A stretch of 64,000 nucleotides of DNA from assembly GCF_050003625.1 (NCBI RefSeq), contig NC_134398.1, positions 27,559,211 through 27,623,210 on the forward strand. Reading direction: 5' to 3'. This stretch comes from Haematobia irritans (taxonomy: Eukaryota; Arthropoda; Insecta; Diptera; Muscidae). Under the pieces are notes generated by a model. It saw only the letters and a list, made by a program, of their open reading frames with translations, did no database searches and was not told the DNA's origin. The position numbers were made by a program, and so were the translations under genes. Within the stretch, counting starts at the first letter, position 1; the number at the start of each line of letters is the position of its first letter. Positions 33,822 to 44,342 of the stretch are shown here, piece after piece.

Positions 33822-35045
33822 ATGATTTTTAATATATTTTGGCAATTAAGAAGTAAAAGCGGCTTCTTAATTAAGTTGAACAAGTTGGGAACTGCGAAAA
33901 GCACTCTTGGGGGAACCTACCGGTGGGCGTCATCCAGTGTTTTAGAATTTCAAAGTGAAAAGTTGCAACAGTATCTGGAAACCTTGAGACAAGAGTTCTA
34001 CGACTTGCGGGTAAATTCTTCTGGAAGCGCCAAAGAGTATCAGAGAATGAATCAACTGTCAGACATTGTAAAAATGTTGGAACAGCATAGAGCCCTTAAA
34101 GGAAACATGTCCTCCAAAGAGGATATCGAAGCCGAAAAAGATGAAGATATGAGACAATTGATCGAAGAAGAGAATCAAGTATATACCGATTTGATGAAAA
34201 AAACCGAAGTGGAACTTTTAACAAAAATGCAACTACTAACAGATAGTGAGTATTATCCATCATTAATCTTTGAAGTCAATGCTGGTGCGGGAGGACAAGA
34301 GGCTATGCTATTTGCCAAAGAACTTTTCGATATGTATGTAAATTATTTCGACAACTGTGGTTGGGATTATGAGGTGTTGGCAGAGGACACAACTGACATA
34401 GGTGGTTTGCGCCATGCAAATGTCATAATCAATGAAGAAGACGCATTCAAAGCGATATGTTATGAAGGTGGAGTTCACCGAGTTCAAAGGGTACCTGCAA
34501 CTGAAAAGTCGGGGCGGATTCATACGAGCACAGCTTCTGTGGCAGTTATTCCAAGGCCAGCCGATATTAATGTTGTTATAGCCGACAAGGATCTAAAGAT
34601 AGAAACTAAAAGGGCGAGCGGAGCTGGTGGCCAACACGTGAACACTACTGATTCAGCTGTTCGAATATTACACATACCAACTGGTATAGCAATTGAAAGT
34701 CAGTCAGAAAGATCACAAATCAAAAATAAGGAAATAGCCTTAAAGCGATTAAAAGCCAAATTGGAACAAATCCAATTAGAGTCATCAGAAGCTTCCACAA
34801 AGGCTACACGTAGGGCCCAACAAGGAAATTTGGATAGGAATGAAAAAATTCGAACCTATAATTTTGTTCAAGACAGAATAACGGATCATCGCATTCAAGG
34901 TGGTACAGTACACAATCTTAAAGAATATCTACAAGGTGGAGAACATTTGCGTAACCTCATGCAGAAAGTTGCCTTTGAAATCAGGAAAAAGAAACTGGCA
35001 GAGCTAGTAGAAAACTGGAAGGCTCCAGAGGAAAAGAAAACATAA
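33822..35045 (+). CDS. mRF1: Mitochondrial peptide chain release factor 1
   Basis: Class I release factor that reads stop codons on mitochondrial ribosomes and triggers hydrolysis of peptidyl-tRNA. A single exon encodes 407 residues. The N terminus (about residues 1-40) is basic and hydroxylated, as expected of a matrix-targeting peptide. The RF1-type recognition motif PxT is PAT at residues 225-227, inside VQRVPATEKSGRIHTS. The catalytic GGQ is at residues 269-271 (GAGGQHVNTT). The full-length codon-recognition domain and PAT motif argue for mtRF1/mtRF1a rather than the domain-lacking factors (ICT1, C12orf65). An AATAAA at 35062-35067 is a good poly(A) signal, only 36 bp from the convergent Ski6 stop. 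The start ATG is the first in frame and follows an upstream stop. Confidence 0.95.
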   Translation: MIFNIFWQLRSKSGFLIKLNKLGTAKSTLGGTYRWASSSVLEFQSEKLQQYLETLRQEFYDLRVNSSGSAKEYQRMNQLSDIVKMLEQHRALKGNMSSKEDIEAEKDEDMRQLIEEENQVYTDLMKKTEVELLTKMQLLTDSEYYPSLIFEVNAGAGGQEAMLFAKELFDMYVNYFDNCGWDYEVLAEDTTDIGGLRHANVIINEEDAFKAICYEGGVHRVQRVPATEKSGRIHTSTASVAVIPRPADINVVIADKDLKIETKRASGAGGQHVNTTDSAVRILHIPTGIAIESQSERSQIKNKEIALKRLKAKLEQIQLESSEASTKATRRAQQGNLDRNEKIRTYNFVQDRITDHRIQGGTVHNLKEYLQGGEHLRNLMQKVAFEIRKKKLAELVENWKAPEEKKT

Positions 35046-35102
35046 AACTACTGTTAAAGATAATAAATTGTTGTTATATATGTAAATTATTTTGTCTGTT
35101 CT

Positions 35103-35852
35103 TTATTTGGCAATATTACTCCAATCACCAGCCGAACCCATTTGCATTAAATGTTTTCGAACTGCAGTTTCCATAATTGCTTGTATCTCACGACATCCAG
35201 CCAAGGCCTGGTCGATTACCTTTGGCAAATTGTCCAAATGAAAACGCTGTGTCATTTCCATGAAGGCTATTTTATTGGAAGTTGGTAGAGATGCAATAGT
35301 TAATGTTGGGCCTCCAGATATTTCCTCGTGATTCGAGACATCGGTTAGAGGAATGTTATTTTTACTTAGTGAAGCCGTACATGCAACAACATACTCTTTC
35401 AGACATATACCAGCGTCCACTAGCGCCAAGGTAGCAGCATTTAAAGCAACAGCATAATTGGCTCCGTCAGCTTGTAGAACTTCCACATAAACATCAATTT
35501 GAGATCTTGGGTATAATTCCGTTTTTATAGCGGCACGTAAGGCTTGCCTTAAGTACAAGGTAATTTCTTGGGATTTTCTGTCCCCACGAGGCCGTTTTTT
35601 TCGTTCAGCTGTTGAGAAAGTCGCCATGCTATATTGACAGTTGATAACGACCTCATTAATATCCATCTTTTTATTTTGAGCTTGATGTGGACCATAGACT
35701 GCAGCCAGCACCTTTGTATTTCCTTGTTCCAAGTAGGCACTTCCATCTGGCTGTTCGAAAACGCCCAGTTTGCATTTTATTCTACGTAACTCATGGGGAC
35801 GGCGACCATCTAGCCGAAGGCCCTGTTCACTTAATAATTCCACATTAGACAT
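35103..35852 (-). CDS. Ski6: Exosome complex subunit Rrp41 (EXOSC4)
   Basis: RNase PH-fold subunit of the RNA exosome core ring, in nucleus and cytoplasm, needed for 3'-5' RNA decay and rRNA processing. In animals the ring itself is catalytically dead. An intronless 249-residue frame, the normal length. It begins VELLSEQGLRLDGRRPHELR and has YLEQGNTKVLAAVYGP, KKRPRGDRKSQEI, YPRSQIDVYVEVLQADG and the conserved GGPTLTIASLP region. The stop codon TAA lies inside an AATAAA (minus, 35107-35102), so the 3' UTR must be very short and run into the mRF1 3' UTR. Confidence 0.95.
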   Translation of the reverse strand: MSNVELLSEQGLRLDGRRPHELRRIKCKLGVFEQPDGSAYLEQGNTKVLAAVYGPHQAQNKKMDINEVVINCQYSMATFSTAERKKRPRGDRKSQEITLYLRQALRAAIKTELYPRSQIDVYVEVLQADGANYAVALNAATLALVDAGICLKEYVVACTASLSKNNIPLTDVSNHEEISGGPTLTIASLPTSNKIAFMEMTQRFHLDNLPKVIDQALAGCREIQAIMETAVRKHLMQMGSAGDWSNIAK

Positions 35853-36271
35853 TTTCTAAACAATAGAGACTAAAATCAAACCACCGCGTGTAAGAATGTA
35901 AACATTTAATTGAAGGCATTTTTTTTTAACTGAAGCATCAGCTGATTGTCCACGTAGCCTAAATTAATTTTTCGGCGATCTGCGTATATAGATAAACGAA
36001 GACATTTGATTTATTAAAGATTAAAAGAGTCTAAAATGGTTGTAGTATTTAATTATATTACGATTTTGAAAATTTAACTTTTCTTTTAAAATAATTACTA
36101 TAATATTATTATTTATATTCAGTAAATTAAGCAGTCCTAGGCGTCAGCTAAATGCATTTTGGTATGTTGCTTTTTCAGGATTTTACAAATCTGGCAACTA
36201 TGGCAAAACAAAAACATATGACGCTTTTTTAAGTTTGGTGCTAAAAATTACAAGAATTGAAATAAAATACA
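35853..36271. promoter_or_regulatory. Divergent promoter region, Ski6 / MADF gene 1
   Basis: 420 bp between divergent start codons. AAATCTGGCAA at 36187-36197 lies exactly 85 bp upstream of the MADF-1 ATG. The same 11-mer lies 85 bp upstream of the MADF-2 ATG (39249-39259), pointing to a duplicated promoter/5' UTR. No TATA box was recognised. Confidence 0.4.
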
Positions 36272-38267
36272 ATGGAGTTTCATCTAATAAAATTTGTTAA
36301 AGAAAATCCTATTCTATATGATAAGAAGTTCCGTAGCATGACTTACAAAGAACAAAAAGAACGCAAGTGGAATGAAATTGCAAGAAAACTTCGAAAAGAT
36401 CGTAAGTAAAGAAAGCTGTGCTATTAGCAGCTTATGGACAAATATTTGTTTTATCAATGGAAGCATGAATATACAGATCTAAAGTTTCCTAAGTATTAGG
36501 AATTATCAGACCGATAAAAAAAAAACAAAAATACAACAAAATATATAACTGATAGGCCACTAGTGCTCTGCTGATTCAGACTACAATAGGATTCTCAAAC
36601 GCCAAATTTCAATATTTAATGAAAAGGATGTAGTTTAATAATGGGATGTAAGAATTTCCTTAATGATGGAGTTCGAACCTCAGGAAATTTAACCTAATTC
36701 TGAGTATAATTGGTAAAATTTAGAGACTACGCCTTCATACACACAGATCAGTTAATAAATCTCCCCTCCCCTTCACTGTATTCCAATGAAATTGAAAGCT
36801 TCGTCAACATGACCATTAGTTAGATTCGTACGTTGTCTAGCATCGACGTCAATAAATTATAGACGAACGTGGAATTAATGCCCTGTTCCTGTATATTGAA
36901 CGAAAGATTTCTTTCGTATTCCAAACGAAAACAAAAATTGATTTCGGATCCTCTATTTCAAAAGGCAAGTCACTTTTTTGTTTGTTGTCGAGTAAGAAAC
37001 GAACAAATACAATATGTGTCAAGAAAGAAGTAGAAATATTGTTAACATTTGAATGAATTTTCAGGTTAAAAATTTGAAAATACTCATTTTTGATAATCGA
37101 TGTATTCTCGTACAAACGATACCAATAGAAAACCCCAAATTAATTCGAATTCGAGTGACGGCCTTTCTCTCAAATGGGTTTTCATTCGATATACAGAAAC
37201 AGGGCATAAGAGAATATTACACATAAAGAAATTTGTTAAGAGCCATTGCAGAAAAATTGCAAACAGTCGACTAAAAACGAATCAGTGTCTGAATCCTATT
37301 GTTTGAACACGACAGATGAGTTAGTTTTGTCAGAAACTAAAAACTATAGAAAAACGATACATTAAAAATATAGTTCTCCTTTTCTCCATTGGTAGTTTTT
37401 AATATGGTCTAAATTGGTCTAAAAACTTTTGCAGACTTGTGAGTTTGAGTGTATAAAATGATTTATTCGTCTAATTAGAAGTTAAAGAGTAGACCATTGC
37501 AAAATCCTATTAAAAAAATAATATGATGACGTTTTGATGTCTACTATTACAGCAAATACTGTACGGCTTAAATGGAAAAGTCTACGTGATACTTATAAGA
37601 AAAGACTACACCGAAAAACGACTGAGGAAGAAGAAACGCCCTCAACTAAAGTTTGGAAATATGAAGAAGAACTGGCGTTTTTAAAAGACCAATATCCACA
37701 GTAAGTATTCATTTAAAAGAATTTAGCATTAACTCCTGATACTTGTGTTTATTAATATTTGTTTTTTTTTTACAAAGAGAAGTAGAGTTTAAATTGGAAG
37801 ACGTAGAAATACTACAGGAAGAACTTGAAGAACAACTACAGGAAGAGTTTCAAGAACTCCAGGATGATGAAGAAGATGATCAAGATCAATTACTTTCGAA
37901 TGAACCCGATTTTGAAGTAGAAAATTTCAATTTAAATGAATATCTTAAAAAATTCGACATTACCAATAACGCAGCGAACACAACAAATCCCGAAGAATTA
38001 CCCAAAAAGAAAAGACTTGACAAAGATTCTATTATAACAGAAGCAGCACAAGAAATGGCATCTTTGTTGGAGAGCGCTAAGCTACACTTTACACCACCAT
38101 CTGCAACACAAATATTTTTCAATTCGATGGCACTACAAGTAGAGGAGGCAAATTTACCACCCGTAGATTTAATGCGATTACAACAACATGTTTTGGAAGT
38201 GGTCACTCAAGAAATTCTAATGTGCCAGGATGGACAAAATCCGACAACATATATTATTCAGATGTGA
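36272..38267 (+). CDS. MADF domain protein 1 (BESS-like C terminus)
   Basis: DNA-binding MADF-type (Myb-like) protein. Three exons keep phase: 36272-36401 (130 nt), 37553-37700 (148 nt) and 37778-38267, giving 255 residues. The MADF domain (about residues 4-90) reads LIKFVKENPILYDKKF, KWNEIARKLRKDP, TVRLKWKSLRDTYKKRL and WKYEEELAFLKDQYP. The middle is strongly acidic (runs of E, D, Q), and a shared block FNLNEYLKKFD follows. The C terminus FFNSMALQVEE...DLMRLQQHVLEVVTQEIL resembles a BESS protein-interaction motif. Two paralogues with the same exon plan lie downstream. Unlike them, this copy has no transposase-derived partner after it. Intron 1 is 1.15 kb and contains a MITE. The family matches the second protein of PIF/Harbinger elements (MADF type), and it could be a domesticated one. 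Confidence 0.88.
36880..37205. mobile_element. MITE in intron 1 of MADF gene 1
   Basis: Inverted ends GCCCTGTTCCTGTATATTGA and (right, reversed) GCCCTGTTTCTGTATATCGA, 326 bp in total. It has no coding potential. Ends resemble those of the MITE at 33307-33442. Confidence 0.65.
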
Positions 38268-39333
38268 TATATGTATATCAGAGTTAGAGTTTGTACAAGA
38301 ACTAGTATTTAGGGTATAAAATAGGAGTTTACAAATAGAAATGGTTTGATGCATGTTATATATTCAAATAAACACCAAAATCATTTCGCTTTTAAGTGAT
38401 ACTTTGTAATAAAAATTTCTCCATCTCTTTGATGTTTATTGGAATTTATGGAGCAACTATTCCAATGTTAGCATTACTAATAAAAGGTAATAAACAAAAA
38501 CATTTGATATAAATTTCTACTCAAAATTCATATTGAACGACCGCCAGATTTTATTTCTTGAAGGCCAATTTTTAGTTTTATGTCAAAAGAATCAACTCTG
38601 ACCTATCTCCCGAATTCATATCTCGGGGGCTTTCTAAACCTCCGAAATTACAATTGTCCCACAGCGTTCGGTAGGGATGAGAACAAATATTTTAGTGTAT
38701 ACCAATGATTCGTGCTTATTGTTGCATAAATTAAGGGGCATGTTTCCGTTTAATACTGTATGGATACGTGCAGGACTAAGAGAACATATTTTTATCCTAA
38801 AGATTGACAAAAATGTGTCATCAGATGTTTAAAATGATCAAGTGATATCTTCATAGTCCAAGAATGGTATAGACATCCCAGTCCATTTACAAAAATATGC
38901 TTGTGCGTATACATTATACTCAAGTGCGCATTCGAATCAATCAATGTATCTGTAGAGAACAAGAATTGGCGTAAAAATCGGTCAATTTTTGAAAGATCTG
39001 GATGTGTAGAATTTTATATTCTGTTTTTATTTAGCAGAAGAATAAAATCGCCTAAACATTTCTTCGTCGTGGGGAAAAAGTTATATTTTCTCCTGTGATA
39101 TACGACCTCAGCACGGCATTCTCTTATCTGCCTATAAATTCAATAATTTTCAATGAACACGGAAATGCTTATTTAAGCGACGCCAATCGATTACAACATT
39201 ATTGTGCTTTTCCGCCAAAATGTAGGAGAGAAGTCGTCCTTATTTTATAAATCTGGCAATAACAAAAAACATCTGTTTCATAAAATCTAATAATTTGTGA
39301 CGCTGAATCGTTTTCAGTTTCAGAAGAAGTAAA
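38268..39333. other. Intergenic between MADF genes 1 and 2
   Basis: 1.07 kb. I looked for a decayed transposase partner on the minus strand, as found after MADF 2 and 3, and saw none. The AAATCTGGCAA promoter block at 39249 belongs to MADF-2. Nothing else was recognised. Confidence 0.4.
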
Positions 39334-40240
39334 ATGGAGTTCGAATTAATAGATTTTATTAAAGCAAATCCTATTATGTATGATAAAAAATTTCGTAGTC
39401 TTCACTACCGGGAAAAGAAAATGGCAAAATGGGACGAGATAGCTAGAAAATTGAGGAGAGATCGTAAGTATGCCGCCTTTTGAGTGCATGGCACAACTGG
39501 GACGGCGGCGAAATAGAGCAAAAACAAATCAAAAATATTTAAAATATCGTTATTATTTGTAGCCAGTACGCTTAGACTCAAATGGAAAAATTTACGGGAT
39601 ACTTACAAGAAACGACTTCTTCGAAAAAAAGGTGACGAGGAGGATGCTTTAACTTCCAGAAATTGGAAATATCAGAATTGCCTCACATTTCTGAAAGATC
39701 AATACATTGAGTAAGACACCAAGTTTATTTTGAAAGGATCGTAGTTCAATTGGTCATTTCTTTTCCTTCTCTCTCTCTCTCTCCAGACAGTTAGTGGAAT
39801 ACAAAATAGAAAATGACGCAGAATCGGATCAAGACTCTCAGGCTGAGCAAGAAGAGCAGCATTATTCCAACACTGAAGGTGAATTCGAAGTAGAACATTT
39901 TGATTTGAATGACTACTTGAAAAAATTTGATGGCAATACTACAACCAACTCTGCTCAAAATGTTACTGCAAATCAAGTCGAAGATGTACCAAAGAAGAAA
40001 AAATTCGATAAAGAAACTATCATAACAGAAGCTTGTCAAGAAATGACAAATTTATTACAAAGTGCTAAACAACATTTCACACCTGCTTCGGCCACACAAA
40101 CATTTTTCAACTCGGTTGCAATACAAGTGGTAGAAGCTAAATTACAACCCATAGACTTAATGCGGCTCCAGCAAAGGGTTTTGGAAGTTGTTACTCAAGA
40201 AATCTTGAATTCACAGCATACCACATCGTATGAATCGTAA
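39334..40240 (+). CDS. MADF domain protein 2 (BESS-like C terminus)
   Basis: Paralogue of MADF-1 with the same exon lengths at the start: 39334-39463 (130 nt), 39563-39710 (148 nt), then 39787-40240, giving 243 residues. The MADF domain is MEFELIDFIKANPIMYDKKF, KWDEIARKLRRDP, TLRLKWKNLRDTYKKRL and WKYQNCLTFLKDQY. The acidic linker is shorter. Shared blocks are FDLNDYLKKFD, KKKKFDKETIITEACQEM and DLMRLQQRVLEVVTQEIL. A poly(A) signal AATAAA is at 40275-40280. It is tail-to-tail with the HARBI1-like gene A, 230 bp between stops. It may act as the DNA-binding or nuclear-import partner of that protein, as Myb-like/MADF proteins do for Harbinger transposases; this is inference from the family. Confidence 0.88.
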
Positions 40241-40470
40241 TTTTATCTAAATTTTCTTTGTACAAGTTATATATAATAAATCTTCGAATTGAGCTAGAGA
40301 CTTTCATCGTTTCAATAGATAAATTAAATTTCCCATTCAAATCCTTTTTATAGCTATGGCATGAATAAATAAGGACATATTTTGCATTATATCGACTTAT
40401 GTCGATGGTCGTTTGGTTCCAGATATAAGTAAATCATATTACATGATATGAATCTTAAAATTATATTTTA

Positions 40471-41755
40471 TTACAAGTTATTTCGACACAAATAATCTCT
40501 TAATACATCTCGATTAGCGAATCCTTCATCTTCAGAATTTCTCTCAAATTTCTCATATAGTTTTGACTTTGGAAGAGTTAATGTCTCTCTCCAAACGCCG
40601 TTCTTCATTTCCTGTGTTTCCGGATCAATGTGATCTACTAATTCTTTATAAAAATATGAACGATCATGTTCAATCGCAAAATTATGCAGAATAACACAAG
40701 ATCGAACAATGTGACAAGCGGTTTCCGATAAACAAGTGAATTTATTCTGCAATACTCTCCACTTATAGAGGAGAACTCCAAATGAATTATCTAGATAGTC
40801 GGTACACTTCTTTAAGCGCTCGTTGAAATTGCTTTTATTGGGTCCCAACATTTTACCAGGATAAGGTTTCATGGTATGTTTCACCAGTGGAAATGTGTTC
40901 GGGCAACATACATAGGATGGTATCATTAACCCCGTATCGGGCATTTGCATAGCTTCTGGCAAGGAGGTTAGACTATCTTGAAACAAATTCCTTATAAAAT
41001 TATCATTCTCAACGACTTCATGAATCAATCCGACATCTACATTTACAATTTGATATTTTGTGTTGCAGGAACCCAGCAAAATGATGGGGTCGCGGGTTTT
41101 GCGTTCTGTCAAGAATTGCAAGGCATCAAAAGCTCCTAAGCAATTTGGTAGTCCCGTTGCCTCCATGTAAGCATCACTTAGCTCATAATAATCGTCATCG
41201 TTTAGGTTGGTCAAGAAATAGCGGGAAAGCTCAGTGGAGATACATTCGCACGTTTCCAAAATGATTTTTCTTAAAGTGGACATGCCTAATCGGAATGCCA
41301 TGGACAACAATGGCCGAGGTGTATCAAAGGCCAAATATCTGAAAGTAATAGAAGTATAGTTTATTTTTTACTTGAGTTTAAATATCTTACATCAATGTTA
41401 TTAATAGACGACATTCTGGTGGAATTGGCTTTCGTTGAGAGTACTTGGCCAGCTTTCGTTTTAATACCCTAAGCAAGCGTTCATAAGTAGAAATATTTAT
41501 CCGTGTGAATTTTCTAAATTCCCGATTATTCTTTTGTTTGATCAAATCCAATATTTGATTAAAGAGACTATGCATATCTCGTTCATTCTGTGAAAACTCC
41601 TCCCTAGTCCACACAAGACGATTGCTATTGGGGCACACAACATCAACGAAATTTACAAAAGCCAAATATATTTTAAAAATTTCCATGAACTTTTCCATAT
41701 AGTCATATCGTATCAGGGTATTGTTGGTGCTCTTTACTTTATTGAAATGCTGCAT
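40471..41755 (-). CDS. PIF/Harbinger transposase-derived protein A (HARBI1/DPLG-like)
   Basis: Two exons (minus), 41755-41391 and 41338-40471, joined in phase through AT/A, give 410 residues. The N-terminal part has a helical region (FRKFTRINISTYERLLRVLK) ahead of the RNase H-like DDE domain. The first acidic motif, usually GxxDGTH, is LGAFDALQF. The second, usually GDSGYPL, is MPDTGLMIPSY. The third, usually VENAFG, is YLDNSFG, so Glu has become Asp. Typical Harbinger context remains: KPYPGKMLGPNKSNFNERLK, and VILHNFAIEHD near the C terminus. Intact frame, clean intron and a full-length paralogue suggest a host gene rather than a live transposon, and no terminal inverted repeats were seen. 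The stop codon is embedded in TAATAAA, giving a poly(A) signal at the stop. Drosophila has comparable domesticated PIF-like genes (DPLG). Confidence 0.88.
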
Positions 41756-41963
41756 TTTTGTACAAATATATTTTCGAAAGAATCAAAACCGACGCTGTTA
41801 ATGTGTTTCATATGTAAACAATGAAGCCTGCCATACTATTTATGAAGACGACGATTTGAGGGTTGATTTTTTCCAACGCAGTACGTACATGCTTGGCAAT
41901 TGCATGGTTCGATCTCATGTTACAATTTAAGGCAATGGTAAAGCTCCAAATTCGATCTGCTAA
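41756..41963. other. Upstream region of HARBI1-like gene A
   Basis: Probable promoter of the minus-strand gene. No specific element was recognised before the Tc1/mariner border at 41964. Confidence 0.3.
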
Positions 41964-41965
41964 TA

Positions 41966-44047
41966 AAGGGTGATTCTTTTGAGGTTAGGATTTTCATGCA
42001 TTAGTATTTGACAGATCACGTGCACCCAGAAAACAAATTCGTTGCCTCAACCGAATTATTTGCCAACCGAAAGCAGGTGGTTCCATCAACTATCAATGAT
42101 ATCTGTCAGCACAACTAACATTTGGCAATTGTAACTGCGTGGTAGTATGTTGGATCAACTTTGCATTGGTTGTCGCAATCTCATATTAATTGTTTTGTTT
42201 GTTGGTGCAACCGCCCTCGATTTTCTTTATTATTATCCTAACCAAATTCCAATATTAAATGAAAGGGCAGATTATATTGAGATTTTATTAATTTATTACA
42301 AGATTTACAATCATAATAAACTACGAGAATAAATACAAAAGGTGCTAACAACAAAGGCTTTTGATCTACAGATATGTGAGATTAATTTACATTACAATTT
42401 ACAATTTTTTATAGGTAATGTTTGTATACCAATGACAGATGGTTATTAGGTTGCAATTATGTGGTCAAACTAAAAAAACTAATTCGATATATGCTTGCCA
42501 GAAATTTCTTCCTTAATCCTCTAGATATAAATACAGATCGACTTAGACTCGTCCTGTATGCTTAATACAATAAAAAAAAGCTCGCTTGCCGTAAAAAGTA
42601 TTTGTGTTTGTTGGTGTATGAAGCCTGCAATTTTTATGGAAACTTTTGTAATATTCCTTTTTTATAAATCGGTGCGATACTTACCTGAAGGCAATTTCTT
42701 TTCTATGTGATAAACTTTATTCAATGTATTGCGGACTATTATCGAGTAAATGCTGTTCCCCGTTTTGCAAATTTTGTAGCGTCATACCATTTACCATGTC
42801 GATGTTGATATAAATATTTATTTGTTGCAACAACTACCTTACGCCCGTGCTATAATTGAACTAAGATTCTATTAGTATACCCAACTTTTGGTTGTACCAA
42901 TCATTTGTTGATTCCCATGATGTAGGTCTCACTATGCTGGTGGTTAGCTCAACAATTTTATGCAGCATAAAACCAAATTTATCGGCATTGGTTATTGTAA
43001 CTAATTGAATGGTTATGGAAATTTCGTTTTGATCCTGTGAACTTTTTTATGGTCGTGTTGGATGTATAATGGGGAAAATAATCAAAACCTTGTTCTTGTA
43101 ACAAAAAATAAGTTACTGACATAATTTCCTCATTGTAATGATCGAATTGCAACCAACCATTTCTCTGGGTGTGGGATTTCAGACATGGTGTCAAAGAGAA
43201 AGATGCTCAGTATGCTTTGACATTTCATCATGAATAGACTTACTAACGAGCAACGCTTGCAAATCATTGAATTTTATTACCAAAATCAGTGGCAGAAAAT
43301 CCGCTTTTTTATCGACAAATTTTGTTCAGCGATGAGGCTCATTTCTGGTTGAATGGCTACGTAAATAAGCAAAATTGCCGCATTTGGAGTGAAGAGCAAC
43401 CAGAAGCCGTTCAAGAACTGCCCATGCATCCCGAAAAATGCACTGTTTGGTGTGGTTTGTACGCTGGTGGAATCATTGGACCGTATTTTTTCAAAGATGC
43501 TGTTGGACGCAACGTTACGGTGAATGGCGATCGCTATCGTTCGATGCTAACAAACTTTTTGTTGCCAAAAATGGAAGAACTGAACTTGGTTGACATGTGG
43601 TTTCAACAAGATGGCGCTACATGCCACACAGCTCGCGATTCTATGGCCATTTTGAGGGAAAACTTCGGAGAACAATTCATCTCAAGAAATGGACCGGTAA
43701 GTTGGCCACCAAGATCATGCGATTTGATGCCTTTAGACTATTTTTTGTGGGGCTACGTCAAGTCTAAAGTCTACAGAAATAAGCCAGCAACTATTCCAGC
43801 TTTGGAAGACAACATTTCCTAAGAAATTCGGGCTATTCCGGCCGAAATGCTCGAAAAAGTTGCCCAAAATTGGACTTTCCGAATGGACCACCTAAGACGC
43901 AGCCGCGGTCAACATTTAAATGAAATTATCTTCAAAAAGTAAATGTCATGGACCAATCTAACGTTTCAAATAAAGAACCGATGAGATTTTGCAAATTTTA
44001 TGCGTTTTTTTTTTTTAAAGTTATCAAGCTCATAACAAATCACCCTT
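41966..44047 (+). mobile_element. Tc1/mariner-type element copy 1, internally deleted and carrying another insertion
   Basis: Ends AAGGGTGATT (left) and AATCACCCTT (right) sit between TA dinucleotides (41964-41965 and 44048-44049). The transposase starts at ATG 43230-43232 (MNRLTNEQRLQIIEFYYQNQ). A deletion then joins it out of frame to the catalytic domain at about 43285, open to 43819: QILFSDEAHFWLNGYVNKQN, WFQQDGATCHTARDS and GPVSWPPRSCDLMPLDYFLW. The second and third aspartates are separated by 36 residues. A GAA-to-TAA change gives a stop at 43820-43822; the rest (EIRAIPAEMLEKVAQNW) follows. A second element (42023-43171) interrupts the left part. The opposite-strand copy 2 is at 59751-60678. 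Confidence 0.9.
42023..43171. mobile_element. Non-autonomous insertion with CACCCAGA termini, nested in Tc1/mariner copy 1
   Basis: Borders come from comparison with the uninterrupted sequence of copy 2: ...gatcacgtg is cut and resumes at tgggatttcag. The insert starts CACCCAGAAA and ends TTTCTCTGGGTG, so the outer eight bases CACCCAGA/TCTGGGTG are inverted. The duplicated target reads as TG (or GTG if the terminus is one base shorter). The length is 1149 bp. Short frames inside are not credible genes. The superfamily is unknown to me. Confidence 0.75.
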
Positions 44048-44049
44048 TA

Positions 44050-44342
44050 CTACGTTCACATTATGCTCGAAAGTTCTTTTTGACGAGACTTTCAATATTA
44101 AAGAGGGTGATTTCGTGTTAATTGTGTTTTAACATATTTTTGATAAATATCTTTGTTTATCGAAACAAACCAATAAATGCGTGAAATGAAATGGCAAGCA
44201 GGCAATAATGCCAACTGTATCATCGTACGCTTATATTTAGGTTAACTCATATCTCAATCAGACAACAAAAATACACATCTGTTAGAATTGCATTGAGTAA
44301 TTGACGCGGATTTTCTTGTTTTGGCTGAAATATACAATAAAA
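44050..44342. other. Upstream region of MADF gene 3
   Basis: 290 bp after the Tc1/mariner border. It presumably holds the promoter and 5' UTR. The AAATCTGGCAA block found upstream of MADF-1 and -2 was not found in the same place. Confidence 0.3.

Noticed and set aside
33635..33832. 65-codon frame ending at the mRF1 start
   Set aside because: Low-complexity, out of frame with mRF1 and unlike any targeting peptide; mRF1 already has a suitable N terminus.
38268..39098. Possible decayed HARBI1-like gene after MADF-1
   Set aside because: No blocks such as the LPNC, KPYPGK or ILHNFAIEHD motifs could be found on either strand.
42147..42332. 61-codon frame inside the CACCCAGA element
   Set aside because: Hydrophobic low-complexity peptide without family features.
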